Positions 56,059 to 64,000 of a stretch of 64,000 nucleotides of DNA are shown in pieces. Position numbers and translations under genes: made by a program. The notes beneath the pieces are model-generated. The model saw only the letters and a program-made list of their open reading frames with translations. It searched no databases and had not been told where the DNA came from. The stretch is from positions 62,001 through 126,000 of the forward strand of contig JALFBN010000003.1 in NCBI GenBank assembly GCA_022772085.1. Direction: 5' to 3'. Every line of letters begins with the position of its first letter. Within the stretch, counting starts at the first letter, position 1. Source of the stretch: Porphyromonas sp. (GTDB lineage: Bacteria; Bacteroidota; Bacteroidia; Bacteroidales; Porphyromonadaceae).

Positions 56059-57075
56059 ATGCCATTTGTAGCTAGTCTAACTCAGCTGAGGAGTTTGTCC
56101 ATCGTAGGAACTGCAAAAAACACGGGGAAGACTGAGTGTTTGAACTACGTTTTGCGACGTCTTTGGGAGGAGTTTCCTCAAAAGAGTATTGCACTAACCT
56201 CCATTGGCATTGACGGAGAACGACGAGACCAAGTCACACAAACCGACAAACCCGAGATCTGCCTTTACCCTGGAACCGTTTTTATAACAGCTGAGAAGTT
56301 TTATCGGAGCAAGATGGTAGCTGCAGAGATCATTGATATTGAAGATCAATATGTAACATCTTTAGGACGAGCTATCTATGCCAGATCTAGGGGTACAGGC
56401 AAGGTCTTAATAGCAGGTCCTGCCTCAACGGGAGGACTTAAGCAGATTATCCAAAAGACTCAAGAGAAAGCCATAGACTTGACGATTATAGACGGAGCAT
56501 TGTCCCGCATCAGCCTTGCTGCTCCATCTGTTTCAGATGGCTTGATCTTAGCCACGGGAGCAGCATATAGTGTACAACCCGAGGAGCTTATACGTAGGAC
56601 AAACTACCTCCATAGACTGATTAAGCTACCCGAGTATGGCTCGCGCTCTATTGCAGAGCAACTGACCGATGTGGAGCGAGGGATGTATGTGATTGGTGTA
56701 GATGGAGGGATTCACGATACAGGGTTTGTGTCCGCTCTTTCAGATCAGGCGTGGAAAGATCCTCAATGGACCAAGCTGGGGGATACTCTTTTTGTAGCGG
56801 GTGCTGTATCCGATCCTTTACTTGAACGTTTGAGATTGATCGATGATCACAGCCGTTTGATTGTACGTGATTTTACGAGGATTTTCGCATCCCCTATCGT
56901 ACTCGATAAGTATTTAGCCTCAGGTCGAACCATCGAAGTACTCTACGGAACACGGCTTATGGCCATTACCTTTAACCCTTTAGCTCCATCTGGATATAAA
57001 CTCGATTCCGAAAAAATGTGTGGGCGACTTCAAGAGAGTCTTGGTGTGCCTGTATATGATGTTCGTCGCTTATGA
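56059..57075 (+). CDS. kamB: Lysine 5,6-aminomutase reactivase subunit KamB
   Basis: A 338-residue protein with an N-terminal P-loop GTAKNTGKT (17-25), placed between kamA and kamC as in lysine-fermenting bacteria. By cluster position and length it corresponds to KamB, thought to act with KamC in restoring lysine 5,6-aminomutase after its cobalamin is inactivated. The middle contains GTGKVLIAGPASTGGLK; no other domain was recognised. It overlaps kamC by four bases (ATGA), implying equal synthesis. Confidence 0.88.
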   Translation: MPFVASLTQLRSLSIVGTAKNTGKTECLNYVLRRLWEEFPQKSIALTSIGIDGERRDQVTQTDKPEICLYPGTVFITAEKFYRSKMVAAEIIDIEDQYVTSLGRAIYARSRGTGKVLIAGPASTGGLKQIIQKTQEKAIDLTIIDGALSRISLAAPSVSDGLILATGAAYSVQPEELIRRTNYLHRLIKLPEYGSRSIAEQLTDVERGMYVIGVDGGIHDTGFVSALSDQAWKDPQWTKLGDTLFVAGAVSDPLLERLRLIDDHSRLIVRDFTRIFASPIVLDKYLASGRTIEVLYGTRLMAITFNPLAPSGYKLDSEKMCGRLQESLGVPVYDVRRL

Positions 57076-58463
57076 AAACGTTACGCAGTAGTATTGACTC
57101 TATTTCAGGATTACGGTTTGTCATCAATTCATTGGATCTTGCCTCTTCGTTAGGTAGACAAGCTGTACTAGAGACTTCCTGGACCACCAGTCTTGACGGG
57201 ATTAACAAACGGTTATCTCGAGTTACACGCTTCTACACCTATCTGACTGAAGAGAAAAAGCGAGAGGGTCTCAAAGAGTTGTATCTACTGCTACAAGGTA
57301 TTCGTAACGTATCGGGCTCTATCGGCTTGTTACGAGAGAAAAGAAGTAGCTGTAGCGATGTCGATCTATACGAACTCAAATGCCTCGCCTTACTGTCACT
57401 CAAGGTGGCTAGGCTCTGCCGGCAGTACAATCTAGAATTAGAGCCGATGCCCTCTTTAGAGAAAGCCTTGGATATTTTAGATATAGACGGAGAGCGTCTT
57501 CCCTCGTTCTACATTTCAGATGCGTATAGTGCGTCTCTCGCTGCAATCCGCAAGGAGATCGAATGTGCAACTTCAGAATCAAAACGGGATGAATTAGCCA
57601 TCAAGGCTTCACAAGAAGAGGATCGGGTACGCCGTCGTTTGACTAAGGAATTAGCTCCATTTGCTGATGATTTTAGCCATGTATTGGCCGCATTGGCTTC
57701 GGACGATATGTTATTAGCCAAAGCACGTTGGGCATTTGACAATCATTGCTGTTGCCCCACGCCTTTAGCCTCCGAAGCAGATACCCACATCACAGCTCTA
57801 GTGCATCCCGAAGTGGCCTCCAAAGTAGAGACACTGGGTGATGTATATCAACCCGTATCAATTCATTTCGGAGCCTTTCCAACACTCATTACAGGGGCCA
57901 ATATGGCAGGTAAGAGTGTTTTACTATCGGCAGTAACTCTGGCACAGTGCCTGATGCAATATGGATTTTATGTGCCCGCCAAAGAGGCTCAAATAGCTAT
58001 TGTAGAGGAAATCCTTTGCTCTATGGGCGACGGACAGAACTTCGACAAAGGATTATCCTCATTTGGAGCCGAGGTACTCCGTTTGGATCAAATCGTACAA
58101 GTAGCCAAGCAAGGGATATCTATTTTAGCCCCCATTGACGAACCCGCTCGCACAACCAATCCCGAAGAGGGAGAGGCCATCGTAGATGCACTTGTGCGTC
58201 TCTTTGCGCAATATAGAGTTCGTTCCATTATCACAACACATTACAGTGGTATCAAAGCACCATGCACCAAATACCGAGTCCGCGGATTCATAGAAAAGAG
58301 GATGCAACTCCCTCTAGAAATCAATAAACTCAATAACTACATTGATTATGCACTTGTAGAGGATATCTCTGGAGAGGCTCCTCATGAAGCCATTCGCATC
58401 GCAGAGATATTAGGCATTGATAAAGAGTTGCTGCAATACTGTAAAGAGAATTTGAATCAATAA
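57072..58463 (+). CDS. kamC: Lysine 5,6-aminomutase reactivase ATPase KamC (MutS-like)
   Basis: A 463-residue protein with a MutS-type ATPase at its C-terminus: Walker A GANMAGKS (275-282), DGQNFDKGLSSFGAEV (about 320-335, like the MutS signature), Walker B ILAPIDEP (D356, E357) and SIITTHYSGI (about 390, switch histidine). The first 220 residues are helical and lack mismatch-recognition domains, so this is not a repair MutS. The location between kamB and kamD supports a role in repairing or reloading the aminomutase. Confidence 0.92.
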   Translation: MKTLRSSIDSISGLRFVINSLDLASSLGRQAVLETSWTTSLDGINKRLSRVTRFYTYLTEEKKREGLKELYLLLQGIRNVSGSIGLLREKRSSCSDVDLYELKCLALLSLKVARLCRQYNLELEPMPSLEKALDILDIDGERLPSFYISDAYSASLAAIRKEIECATSESKRDELAIKASQEEDRVRRRLTKELAPFADDFSHVLAALASDDMLLAKARWAFDNHCCCPTPLASEADTHITALVHPEVASKVETLGDVYQPVSIHFGAFPTLITGANMAGKSVLLSAVTLAQCLMQYGFYVPAKEAQIAIVEEILCSMGDGQNFDKGLSSFGAEVLRLDQIVQVAKQGISILAPIDEPARTTNPEEGEAIVDALVRLFAQYRVRSIITTHYSGIKAPCTKYRVRGFIEKRMQLPLEINKLNNYIDYALVEDISGEAPHEAIRIAEILGIDKELLQYCKENLNQ

Positions 58464-58467
58464 TAGA

Positions 58468-60039
58468 ATGAAGAAGAGTAAAGTAGGGATAGACTTTTCC
58501 AAAGTAGAGCGTGCCAGGCATACCGCTCGTGAAATTGCTGACGATGTACAGCAGTTTGTAGACAGGTATACCACCGTAGCTGTCGAACGCACGCTCTGTC
58601 GTTTTATCGGCATTGACAACGTTGATGCCAACGGAGTACCACTCCCCAATGTCGTTGTAAATTACCTCCATGACAATAAACTACTGTCTGATGGAGCTCT
58701 GTTTTATTTAGCCAATGCCATAGCTGCAACAGGTAAAACTCCTCAAGCCATAGCAGAGGAGATCGCCAGTGGATCTATTGATCTTAAACGCTACAAAGCC
58801 CTTTCTAAAGAAGAGGTAGCCAACACTCTTGAACCCTATATCCTAGAAGGGATTCAAAAGATCGTCATGAAGCGCGCTCGTCGTGAGAAATATCTCGAAA
58901 CAATTGGAGAGGGGCCTCAACCCTACCTATACGTTATCGTAGCAACAGGCAACATCTACGAGGACGTGATACAAGCCCAAGCAGCAGCTCGCCAAGGTGC
59001 TGATATTATCGCCGTAATCCGTACTACGGGACAAAGTTTGCTCGACTATGTACCCTATGGTGCGACAACCGAAGGTTTTGGGGGTACTTTTGCAACCCAA
59101 GAGAACTTCCGCATCATGCGTAAGGCTTTGGACGAAGTGGGTGAAGAGGTTGGTCGTTACATCCGACTCTGTAACTACTGCTCGGGATTGTGTATGCCCG
59201 AGATCGCTATCATGGGAGCCTTTGAGGGTCTCGACGTTATGCTCAATGACGCCCTCTACGGTATTCTATTCCGAGACATCAATATGCAACGTACGCTCGT
59301 TGACCAATATATGAGTCGTGTGATCAACGGCTTTGCAGGTGTCATCATCAATACGGGAGAGGATAATTATCTGACTACAGCCGATGCTGTAGAAGAGGCT
59401 CACACAGTGTTGGCTTCTGATCTTATCAATGAGCAATTCGCCCTCAAGGCAGGACTCCCCGAGGAACAGATGGGACTTGGTCACGCCTTTGAAATGGATC
59501 CGCTTCTCGAAAACGGATTCTTGTACGAATTGGCTCAAGCTCAAATGACCAGAGAGATCTTCCCCAAAGCTCCGCTCAAGTATATGCCTCCAACGAAGTT
59601 TATGACCGGAAATATCTTTAGAGGTCATATACAAGATGCACTCTTCAACATGATCGGGATTTGGACACATCAAGGTCTTCAACTCCTTGGTATGCCTACT
59701 GAGGCTATCCACACACCTTTTATGAGTGATCGTTACCTTTCCATCGAAAATGCTCGTTATATTTTTAATAACATGCGCTCTATTGGAGAAGACGTTGAGT
59801 TCAAAGAAGGTGGTATTATGCAGACGCGAGCTCGCCTCGTACTTGATAAAACAATCAATCTTCTTGACGAAATCAATCAACAAGGCATTTTTACGGCTCT
59901 CTCGAAAGGAACTTTTGGAGATGTCAAGCGTCCAATAGATGGTGGTAAAGGGTTGGATGGAGTTGCCCCTAAGGGAGAGCATTACTATAATCCGACAATC
60001 GAACTGATGAAAAACTTTAGAATAGAGGGTAAGCTATGA
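58468..60039 (+). CDS. kamD: Beta-lysine (D-lysine) 5,6-aminomutase, alpha subunit
   Basis: Large, PLP-binding TIM-barrel subunit of the adenosylcobalamin enzyme that converts beta-lysine to 3,5-diaminohexanoate. The 523 residues match the family. Landmarks are IGEGPQPYLYVIVATGNIYEDVIQAQAAARQGADIIAV (about 150-188) and YGATTEGFGGTFATQENFRIMR (about 195-215). It lies 4 bases after kamC and overlaps kamE by four bases, as expected for subunits made in equal amounts. Confidence 0.97.
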   Translation: MKKSKVGIDFSKVERARHTAREIADDVQQFVDRYTTVAVERTLCRFIGIDNVDANGVPLPNVVVNYLHDNKLLSDGALFYLANAIAATGKTPQAIAEEIASGSIDLKRYKALSKEEVANTLEPYILEGIQKIVMKRARREKYLETIGEGPQPYLYVIVATGNIYEDVIQAQAAARQGADIIAVIRTTGQSLLDYVPYGATTEGFGGTFATQENFRIMRKALDEVGEEVGRYIRLCNYCSGLCMPEIAIMGAFEGLDVMLNDALYGILFRDINMQRTLVDQYMSRVINGFAGVIINTGEDNYLTTADAVEEAHTVLASDLINEQFALKAGLPEEQMGLGHAFEMDPLLENGFLYELAQAQMTREIFPKAPLKYMPPTKFMTGNIFRGHIQDALFNMIGIWTHQGLQLLGMPTEAIHTPFMSDRYLSIENARYIFNNMRSIGEDVEFKEGGIMQTRARLVLDKTINLLDEINQQGIFTALSKGTFGDVKRPIDGGKGLDGVAPKGEHYYNPTIELMKNFRIEGKL

Positions 60040-60833
60040 GCGGTGGATTATATTCAATGGAAGAGAAGGACTTTGACCGTACGTTAGATTTAACGCAGGT
60101 CAAGCCCTACGGAGATACGATGAATGATGGGAAGATACAGCTGAGTTTCACTCTGCCTGTTCCCATCGGAGCTGAGGCAGAAGAAGCAGCCAAAATGCTT
60201 CTAAAGGAAATGGGATTGCAAAACCCAATGGTCGTTTTTTCCAAAGAGTTAACTAAGGGTTTTACTTTCTTTAATTGTTATGGGAATTGTAGTCACACCG
60301 TAGATTACACCAATATCTATGTACCCAAAGTAGAAACCTCTACATGGAGTATGGAAGAGACCGACGACTTTATACGTACCAATATCGGACGTCCTATTCG
60401 AATTATTGGTGCAAGTACGGGAACCGATGCACACACCGTGGGTATTGATGCCATCATGAATATGAAGGGCTTTGCGGGGCACTATGGTCTTGAGCGTTAT
60501 GACATGATCGAAGCTCTTAACCTAGGTAGTCAAGTGCCCAATGAAGAATTCATTGCAAAGGCACTTGATTACAACGCCGATGCCCTACTCGTCTCGCAAA
60601 CAGTTACCCAAAAGGATGTACATATCAAGAATCTCACAGAACTCGTTGAATTGCTCGAAGCTGAAGGTCTTAGAGATAAGGTAATCCTAGCTTGTGGCGG
60701 TCCTCGTATTACCCACGAACTTGCCAAGGAACTAGGCTATGATGCTGGATTTGGAGCCAACACATTTGCCGATGATGTGGCTTCTTACATCGCGCAAGAG
60801 CTTCACCGTCGCCTAGAAGAGGGTGTAATTTGA
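60036..60833 (+). CDS. kamE: Beta-lysine (D-lysine) 5,6-aminomutase, beta subunit
   Basis: Cobalamin-binding subunit. The D-x-H-x-x-G motif is DAHTVG with H133 as cobalt ligand, and K144 in NMKGFAGHYG is at the position known to form the PLP Schiff base in the Clostridium sticklandii enzyme; both numbers agree with that protein when the ATG at 60036 is used, which supports this start. The Rossmann-like B12 domain runs from about 120 to the end. The start overlaps the kamD stop (ATGA). Confidence 0.97.
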   Translation: MSGGLYSMEEKDFDRTLDLTQVKPYGDTMNDGKIQLSFTLPVPIGAEAEEAAKMLLKEMGLQNPMVVFSKELTKGFTFFNCYGNCSHTVDYTNIYVPKVETSTWSMEETDDFIRTNIGRPIRIIGASTGTDAHTVGIDAIMNMKGFAGHYGLERYDMIEALNLGSQVPNEEFIAKALDYNADALLVSQTVTQKDVHIKNLTELVELLEAEGLRDKVILACGGPRITHELAKELGYDAGFGANTFADDVASYIAQELHRRLEEGVI

Positions 60834-60859
60834 ATAATAAGTAATTGAAATATATAGCC

Positions 60860-61522
60860 ATGGACAAGAATGAAATAAGAGAGACGATCGCACGTCGTGT
60901 TGCTCTTGAGTTGAAAGATGGAGATGTAGTGAACTTGGGAATCGGTTTGCCAACCATGGTACCAAACTATCTCAAAGCGGATGTCGAAGTGATGTTGCAG
61001 AGTGAGAATGGGATGATTGGCATGGGTGCAGCTCCCGAGGAAGGCGAAGAAAAGGAAGAGTGGACCAATGCCGGAGGTGGTTTTATCACGGCCGTTCCTG
61101 GTGCTGCGACATTTGACAGTGCGACCTCATTCGGAATCATTCGAGGTGGTCACGTAGACGTTAGCATTCTCGGAGCTCTCGAAGTGGACGAAAATGGCGA
61201 CCTCGCCAACTGGATTATCCCCGGAAAGAAGGCACCTGGTATGGGAGGTGCAATGGACTTGCTCGTAGGAACTCGCAAAGTAATCCTCGCAATGGAGCAT
61301 ACCGCTAAGGGTACCCCTAAGATCCTCAAAAAGTGTCATCTTCCCCTCACAGCTAAGGGACAAGTCGATATGATCATCACAGAAATGTGTGTGATAGAGG
61401 TTCGTAAGGGAGAAGGATTAGTGGTAACGGAACTAAATGAGCACTTTACTCGAGAGGAAGTTATTGCAGCTACCGAAGCTTCTATTATCTTTGCAGAAGA
61501 TTTGCGTCCAATGAGACAATAA
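60860..61522 (+). CDS. atoA: Butyryl-CoA:acetoacetate CoA-transferase, beta subunit
   Basis: Catalytic subunit of the CoA-transferase whose alpha chain is encoded at 51424. The ATG at 60860 gives MDKNEIRETIARRVALELKD; a TTG five codons earlier is less likely. The catalytic glutamate is E49 in the SENG motif (LQSENGMIGMG), and GLPTMVPNYL and GAMDLLVGTRKVI are family landmarks. Its product acetoacetyl-CoA needs a thiolase, not seen in this window. Confidence 0.95.
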   Translation: MDKNEIRETIARRVALELKDGDVVNLGIGLPTMVPNYLKADVEVMLQSENGMIGMGAAPEEGEEKEEWTNAGGGFITAVPGAATFDSATSFGIIRGGHVDVSILGALEVDENGDLANWIIPGKKAPGMGGAMDLLVGTRKVILAMEHTAKGTPKILKKCHLPLTAKGQVDMIITEMCVIEVRKGEGLVVTELNEHFTREEVIAATEASIIFAEDLRPMRQ

Positions 61523-61558
61523 AAAGAGAGACTATTATTAAGAATCAAATAAATCACT

Positions 61559-62698
61559 ATGGATTTTTCGCAAACTCCACAAGAGCAACTGTTCTTGCAG
61601 ATGATCACCGCTTTTGCAGAGAAGGAAGTAAAACCCCTAGCTGCCGAGATCGATGAACAAGAACGCTTCCCCATCGAAACTGTAAAGAAGATGGCGAAGT
61701 TGGGTATCATGGGTATACCCATTCCAACTCAATATGGTGGCGCCGGTGCAACCAACCAGATGTACTCTATGGCAGTAGAGGAACTCAGTAGAGTGTGTGC
61801 AACTACGGGTGTTGTGGTTTCGGCACATACCTCGCTTTGCTGTGCTCCTATCCTCGAACATGGGACAGAAGAACAAAAAATGAAGTACCTCCCCAAATTG
61901 GCCTCTGGAGAGTGGATCGGTGCGTTCGGTCTCACAGAACCCAACGCAGGTACGGATGCCTCTGCTCAACAGACTTTCGCTGTAGATAATGGGGATCATT
62001 GGGTACTCAACGGCACTAAGATCTTTATTACGAATGCAGAGTACGCTCACGTATATATCATTTTCGCTATGACCGATAAGAGTCAAGGTAATCATGGTAT
62101 TTCTGCATTTATCGTGGAAAAGGATATGCCAGGCTTTAGCATTGGTAAGAAAGAGCTTAAGTTGGGTATTCGTGGTTCTGCAACTTGTGAGCTCATCATG
62201 GAAAACTGCATCGTTCCCAAAGAAAATCTTTTGGGTAAGATCGGTGGTGGTTTCAAAATTGCCATGAAAACACTTGACGGTGGTCGTATCGGTATCGCCT
62301 CTCAAGCTGTTGGTATAGCTCGTGGGGCTATGGACGAAACAGTGAAGTACACCAAGGAGCGTAAGCAATTTGGTCGTAGCATTGCCAAATTCCAAAATAC
62401 ACAATTCCAACTTGCTGACCTACAAACAAGGATTGATTGTGCACAGCTTCTTATCCGCCGTGCCTCTTGGCTAAAGGATGCTCAGCTCCCCTACTCTGTG
62501 GCAGCTGCAGAAGCTAAACTATTCTGTGCAGAAACAGCAATGGAAATGACAACCAAAGCGGTTCAATTCCATGGTGGTTACGGATATACTCGTGAGTACC
62601 CCGTTGAACGCATGATGCGCGATGCCAAGATTACCGAGATTTACGAAGGAACCAGCGAAGTGCAACGTATGGTTATTTCTGCAAACCTATTAAAATAA
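61559..62698 (+). CDS. bcd: Butyryl-CoA dehydrogenase (acyl-CoA dehydrogenase)
   Basis: FAD enzyme that here should reduce crotonyl-CoA to butyryl-CoA with electrons from EtfAB. The 379 residues match short-chain acyl-CoA dehydrogenases. The flavin/substrate region is FGLTEPNAGTDAS (about 121-133) and WVLNGTKIFITNA; the catalytic base is E363 in IYEGTSE. Adjacent etfB and etfA fit a Bcd-Etf complex; whether it bifurcates electrons to ferredoxin cannot be read here. Confidence 0.95.
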   Translation: MDFSQTPQEQLFLQMITAFAEKEVKPLAAEIDEQERFPIETVKKMAKLGIMGIPIPTQYGGAGATNQMYSMAVEELSRVCATTGVVVSAHTSLCCAPILEHGTEEQKMKYLPKLASGEWIGAFGLTEPNAGTDASAQQTFAVDNGDHWVLNGTKIFITNAEYAHVYIIFAMTDKSQGNHGISAFIVEKDMPGFSIGKKELKLGIRGSATCELIMENCIVPKENLLGKIGGGFKIAMKTLDGGRIGIASQAVGIARGAMDETVKYTKERKQFGRSIAKFQNTQFQLADLQTRIDCAQLLIRRASWLKDAQLPYSVAAAEAKLFCAETAMEMTTKAVQFHGGYGYTREYPVERMMRDAKITEIYEGTSEVQRMVISANLLK

Positions 62699-62713
62699 GA
62701 AGGAGGACTATAG

Positions 62714-63502
62714 ATGTTGAAAATAGTTGTTTGTATCAAGCAAGTTCCCGATACAACTGAAATCAAGCTCGACCCTGTGAAGGGAACGCTCATCCGTGAT
62801 GGGGTACCTAGTATTATGAACCCCGATGATAAGGGAGCGTTGGAGCAAGCTCTTCTCTTCAAGGATAAGTTCGGAGCGGAGGTAACATGTATCACCATGG
62901 GTCCTCCTCAAGCAAAAGATATCATCCGCGAAGCATTCGCAATGGGTGTAGATAAGGGTTATCTCGTAACAGACCGACGTTTTGGTGGTGCTGATACACT
63001 CGCTACCAGTTACACGATCTCCCAAGCTCTTCGTTCATTGGATTATGACATTATTCTTGCAGGTCGTCAAGCTATTGACGGAGACACTGCACAAGTAGGT
63101 CCTCAGATTGCAGAGCAACTAGATCTCCCCCAAATCACTTACGTTGAGAATGTTGAATTTGATGGCAAAGACCTTTTGACTGTTCGCCGTAATGTGGAAG
63201 AAGGTCACGAAGTATTGGAAGTAAAACTTCCCTGTATGCTCACGTTCTTGGCTTCTGCTTATGAACCTCGCTACATGAATGTTCGTGGAGTTATGGAGGC
63301 GTTCGACAAGGAAATCGTTGAACTAAATGCCGATAGCTTCCCCGTTGATCCTGAACGTCTAGGACTCAAAGGATCTCCGACGAGCGTGAAGAAATCATTC
63401 ACAAAGGGTGCCAAAGCTATGGGTACGCTCCACGATGAGATTACACCCGAAGAAGCTGCTGATATTATTATCGAAAAACTCAAAGAGAAATTCATTATCT
63501 AA
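62714..63502 (+). CDS. etfB: Electron transfer flavoprotein, beta subunit
   Basis: A 262-residue partner of EtfA that delivers electrons to or from Bcd. The N-terminus MLKIVVCIKQVPDTTEIKLD and AGRQAIDGDTAQVGPQIAEQL (about 118-138) are the family's nucleotide-binding landmarks. It lies 15 bases after bcd; its stop codon overlaps a possible etfA start (TAATG). Confidence 0.96.
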   Translation: MLKIVVCIKQVPDTTEIKLDPVKGTLIRDGVPSIMNPDDKGALEQALLFKDKFGAEVTCITMGPPQAKDIIREAFAMGVDKGYLVTDRRFGGADTLATSYTISQALRSLDYDIILAGRQAIDGDTAQVGPQIAEQLDLPQITYVENVEFDGKDLLTVRRNVEEGHEVLEVKLPCMLTFLASAYEPRYMNVRGVMEAFDKEIVELNADSFPVDPERLGLKGSPTSVKKSFTKGAKAMGTLHDEITPEEAADIIIEKLKEKFII

Positions 63503-63510
63503 TGCATACT

Positions 63511-64000
63511 ATGGACAAAGAACAATATAAAGGAATACAAGTCTTTGCGGAACAACGCGAAGGGGTGGTTCAAAACGTTGCATTCGAGCTTATCGGTAAA
63601 GCTAGAGAATTAGCAGATTCTATTGGAGAAAAGGTAACTGCAGTACTTCTTGGTAAAGGTGTCGAAGGCCTCTGCCCAGAACTCATTGCGGCCGGAGCTG
63701 ATCGGGTGCTTCTCGTAGAGCATGATCTCCTTAAGGACTATGTAACGGAGCAATACGCTCAAGCAATTACACATATCCTCAATACCTACAAACCCGAGAT
63801 CTTCCTCCTTGGAGCTACGACTATTGGTCGCGATTTAGGTCCTCGCCTTTCGGCTCGTATGCATACCGGTCTTACAGCAGACTGTACCTCCCTTGAGATC
63901 AATGAAGATCGTAACTTGTTAATGACTCGTCCTGCATTCGGTGGTAACCTCATGGCTACTATTATTTGTAAGGAACATCGTCCCCAAATGTCTACGGTAC
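63511..64000 (+). CDS. etfA: Electron transfer flavoprotein, alpha subunit, cut by the window edge
   Basis: The first 163 codons of EtfA are present; the FAD domain lies beyond the edge. The N-terminus MDKEQYKGIQVFAEQREG and LLGATTIGRDLGPRLSARMHTGLTADCTSLE match EtfA. I chose the ATG at 63511; an in-frame ATG at 63502 that overlaps the etfB stop as TAATG is equally possible and adds three residues. Confidence 0.93.
   Translation, partial: MDKEQYKGIQVFAEQREGVVQNVAFELIGKARELADSIGEKVTAVLLGKGVEGLCPELIAAGADRVLLVEHDLLKDYVTEQYAQAITHILNTYKPEIFLLGATTIGRDLGPRLSARMHTGLTADCTSLEINEDRNLLMTRPAFGGNLMATIICKEHRPQMSTV

Noticed and set aside
59266-59982. 238-codon minus-strand frame opposite kamD
   Set aside because: Shadow of kamD; the kamD protein has clear conserved motifs and the reverse frame does not.
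61637-62410. 257-codon minus-strand frame opposite bcd
   Set aside because: Shadow of a well-conserved enzyme; no domain signal.

Overview
The window looks like chromosome from a Porphyromonas-type member of the Bacteroidales. Supporting signs are two proteins with C-terminal type IX secretion (T9SS) sorting domains, Bacteroidetes promoter elements (TAnnTTTG -7 boxes), a general lack of Shine-Dalgarno sites, a Rho factor with a long disordered insert, and a lysine-to-butyrate fermentation cluster in the gene order I recall for P. gingivalis. The species cannot be fixed from the sequence alone. No insertion sequence, prophage, CRISPR array or rRNA was found.

Positions 1-50.8 kb read almost entirely leftward (minus strand) and are mostly housekeeping. 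From the left edge there are: a metabolic/envelope block (miaA fragment, TnpR-like protein, folE, SPOR protein, tpiA, DoxX/thioredoxin-like protein, DUF1599 protein, lon); nitroreductase and riboflavin synthase; an outer-membrane barrel and a LysM protein; an operon-like run of a lipoprotein nuclease, NfnA, NfnB and PriA; rho; an ECF sigma factor; a DEAD-box helicase with a ROK regulator; greA with a HIT protein; tRNA-Pro; and a tight thyA-folA-hisS-dxs-trkA-trkH run. Then follow an LptF/G permease, tRNA-Gln, pyrK-pyrD with a second nitroreductase, and an HTH regulator preceded by a perfect palindrome. After about 1.2 kb of AT-rich non-coding DNA come rng-recR-GNAT-ligA, a 29-codon ribosomal-type basic protein, HU, and an operon of two tandem T9SS-exported Asp-box proteins with a TonB-dependent receptor.

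A 680-base divergent intergenic region (50.74-51.42 kb) carries the start signals for both directions. From 51.4 kb to the right edge all genes read rightward and form the lysine fermentation cluster: ctfA/atoD, kal, kce, kdd, kamA, kamB, kamC, kamD, kamE, ctfB/atoA, bcd, etfB and the start of etfA. Together they convert lysine through beta-lysine, 3,5-diaminohexanoate, 5-amino-3-oxohexanoate, 3-aminobutyryl-CoA and crotonyl-CoA to butyryl-CoA, then move CoA to acetoacetate to release butyrate. Only a thiolase is not visible. The NfnAB pair elsewhere in the window could balance the NADH and ferredoxin such a fermentation produces.

The most unusual observation is that PriA keeps the fold and zinc cysteines of the family but has lost the Walker A lysine, the DEEH Walker B box and the AGRAGR motif, so it should be a pseudohelicase. 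Other points of interest are a perfect 17-bp-arm palindrome before the HTH gene, a structured leader before RNase G, two copies of a roughly 70-bp intergenic repeat, hairpins that may split the lysine operon, and the tandem T9SS cargo pair.
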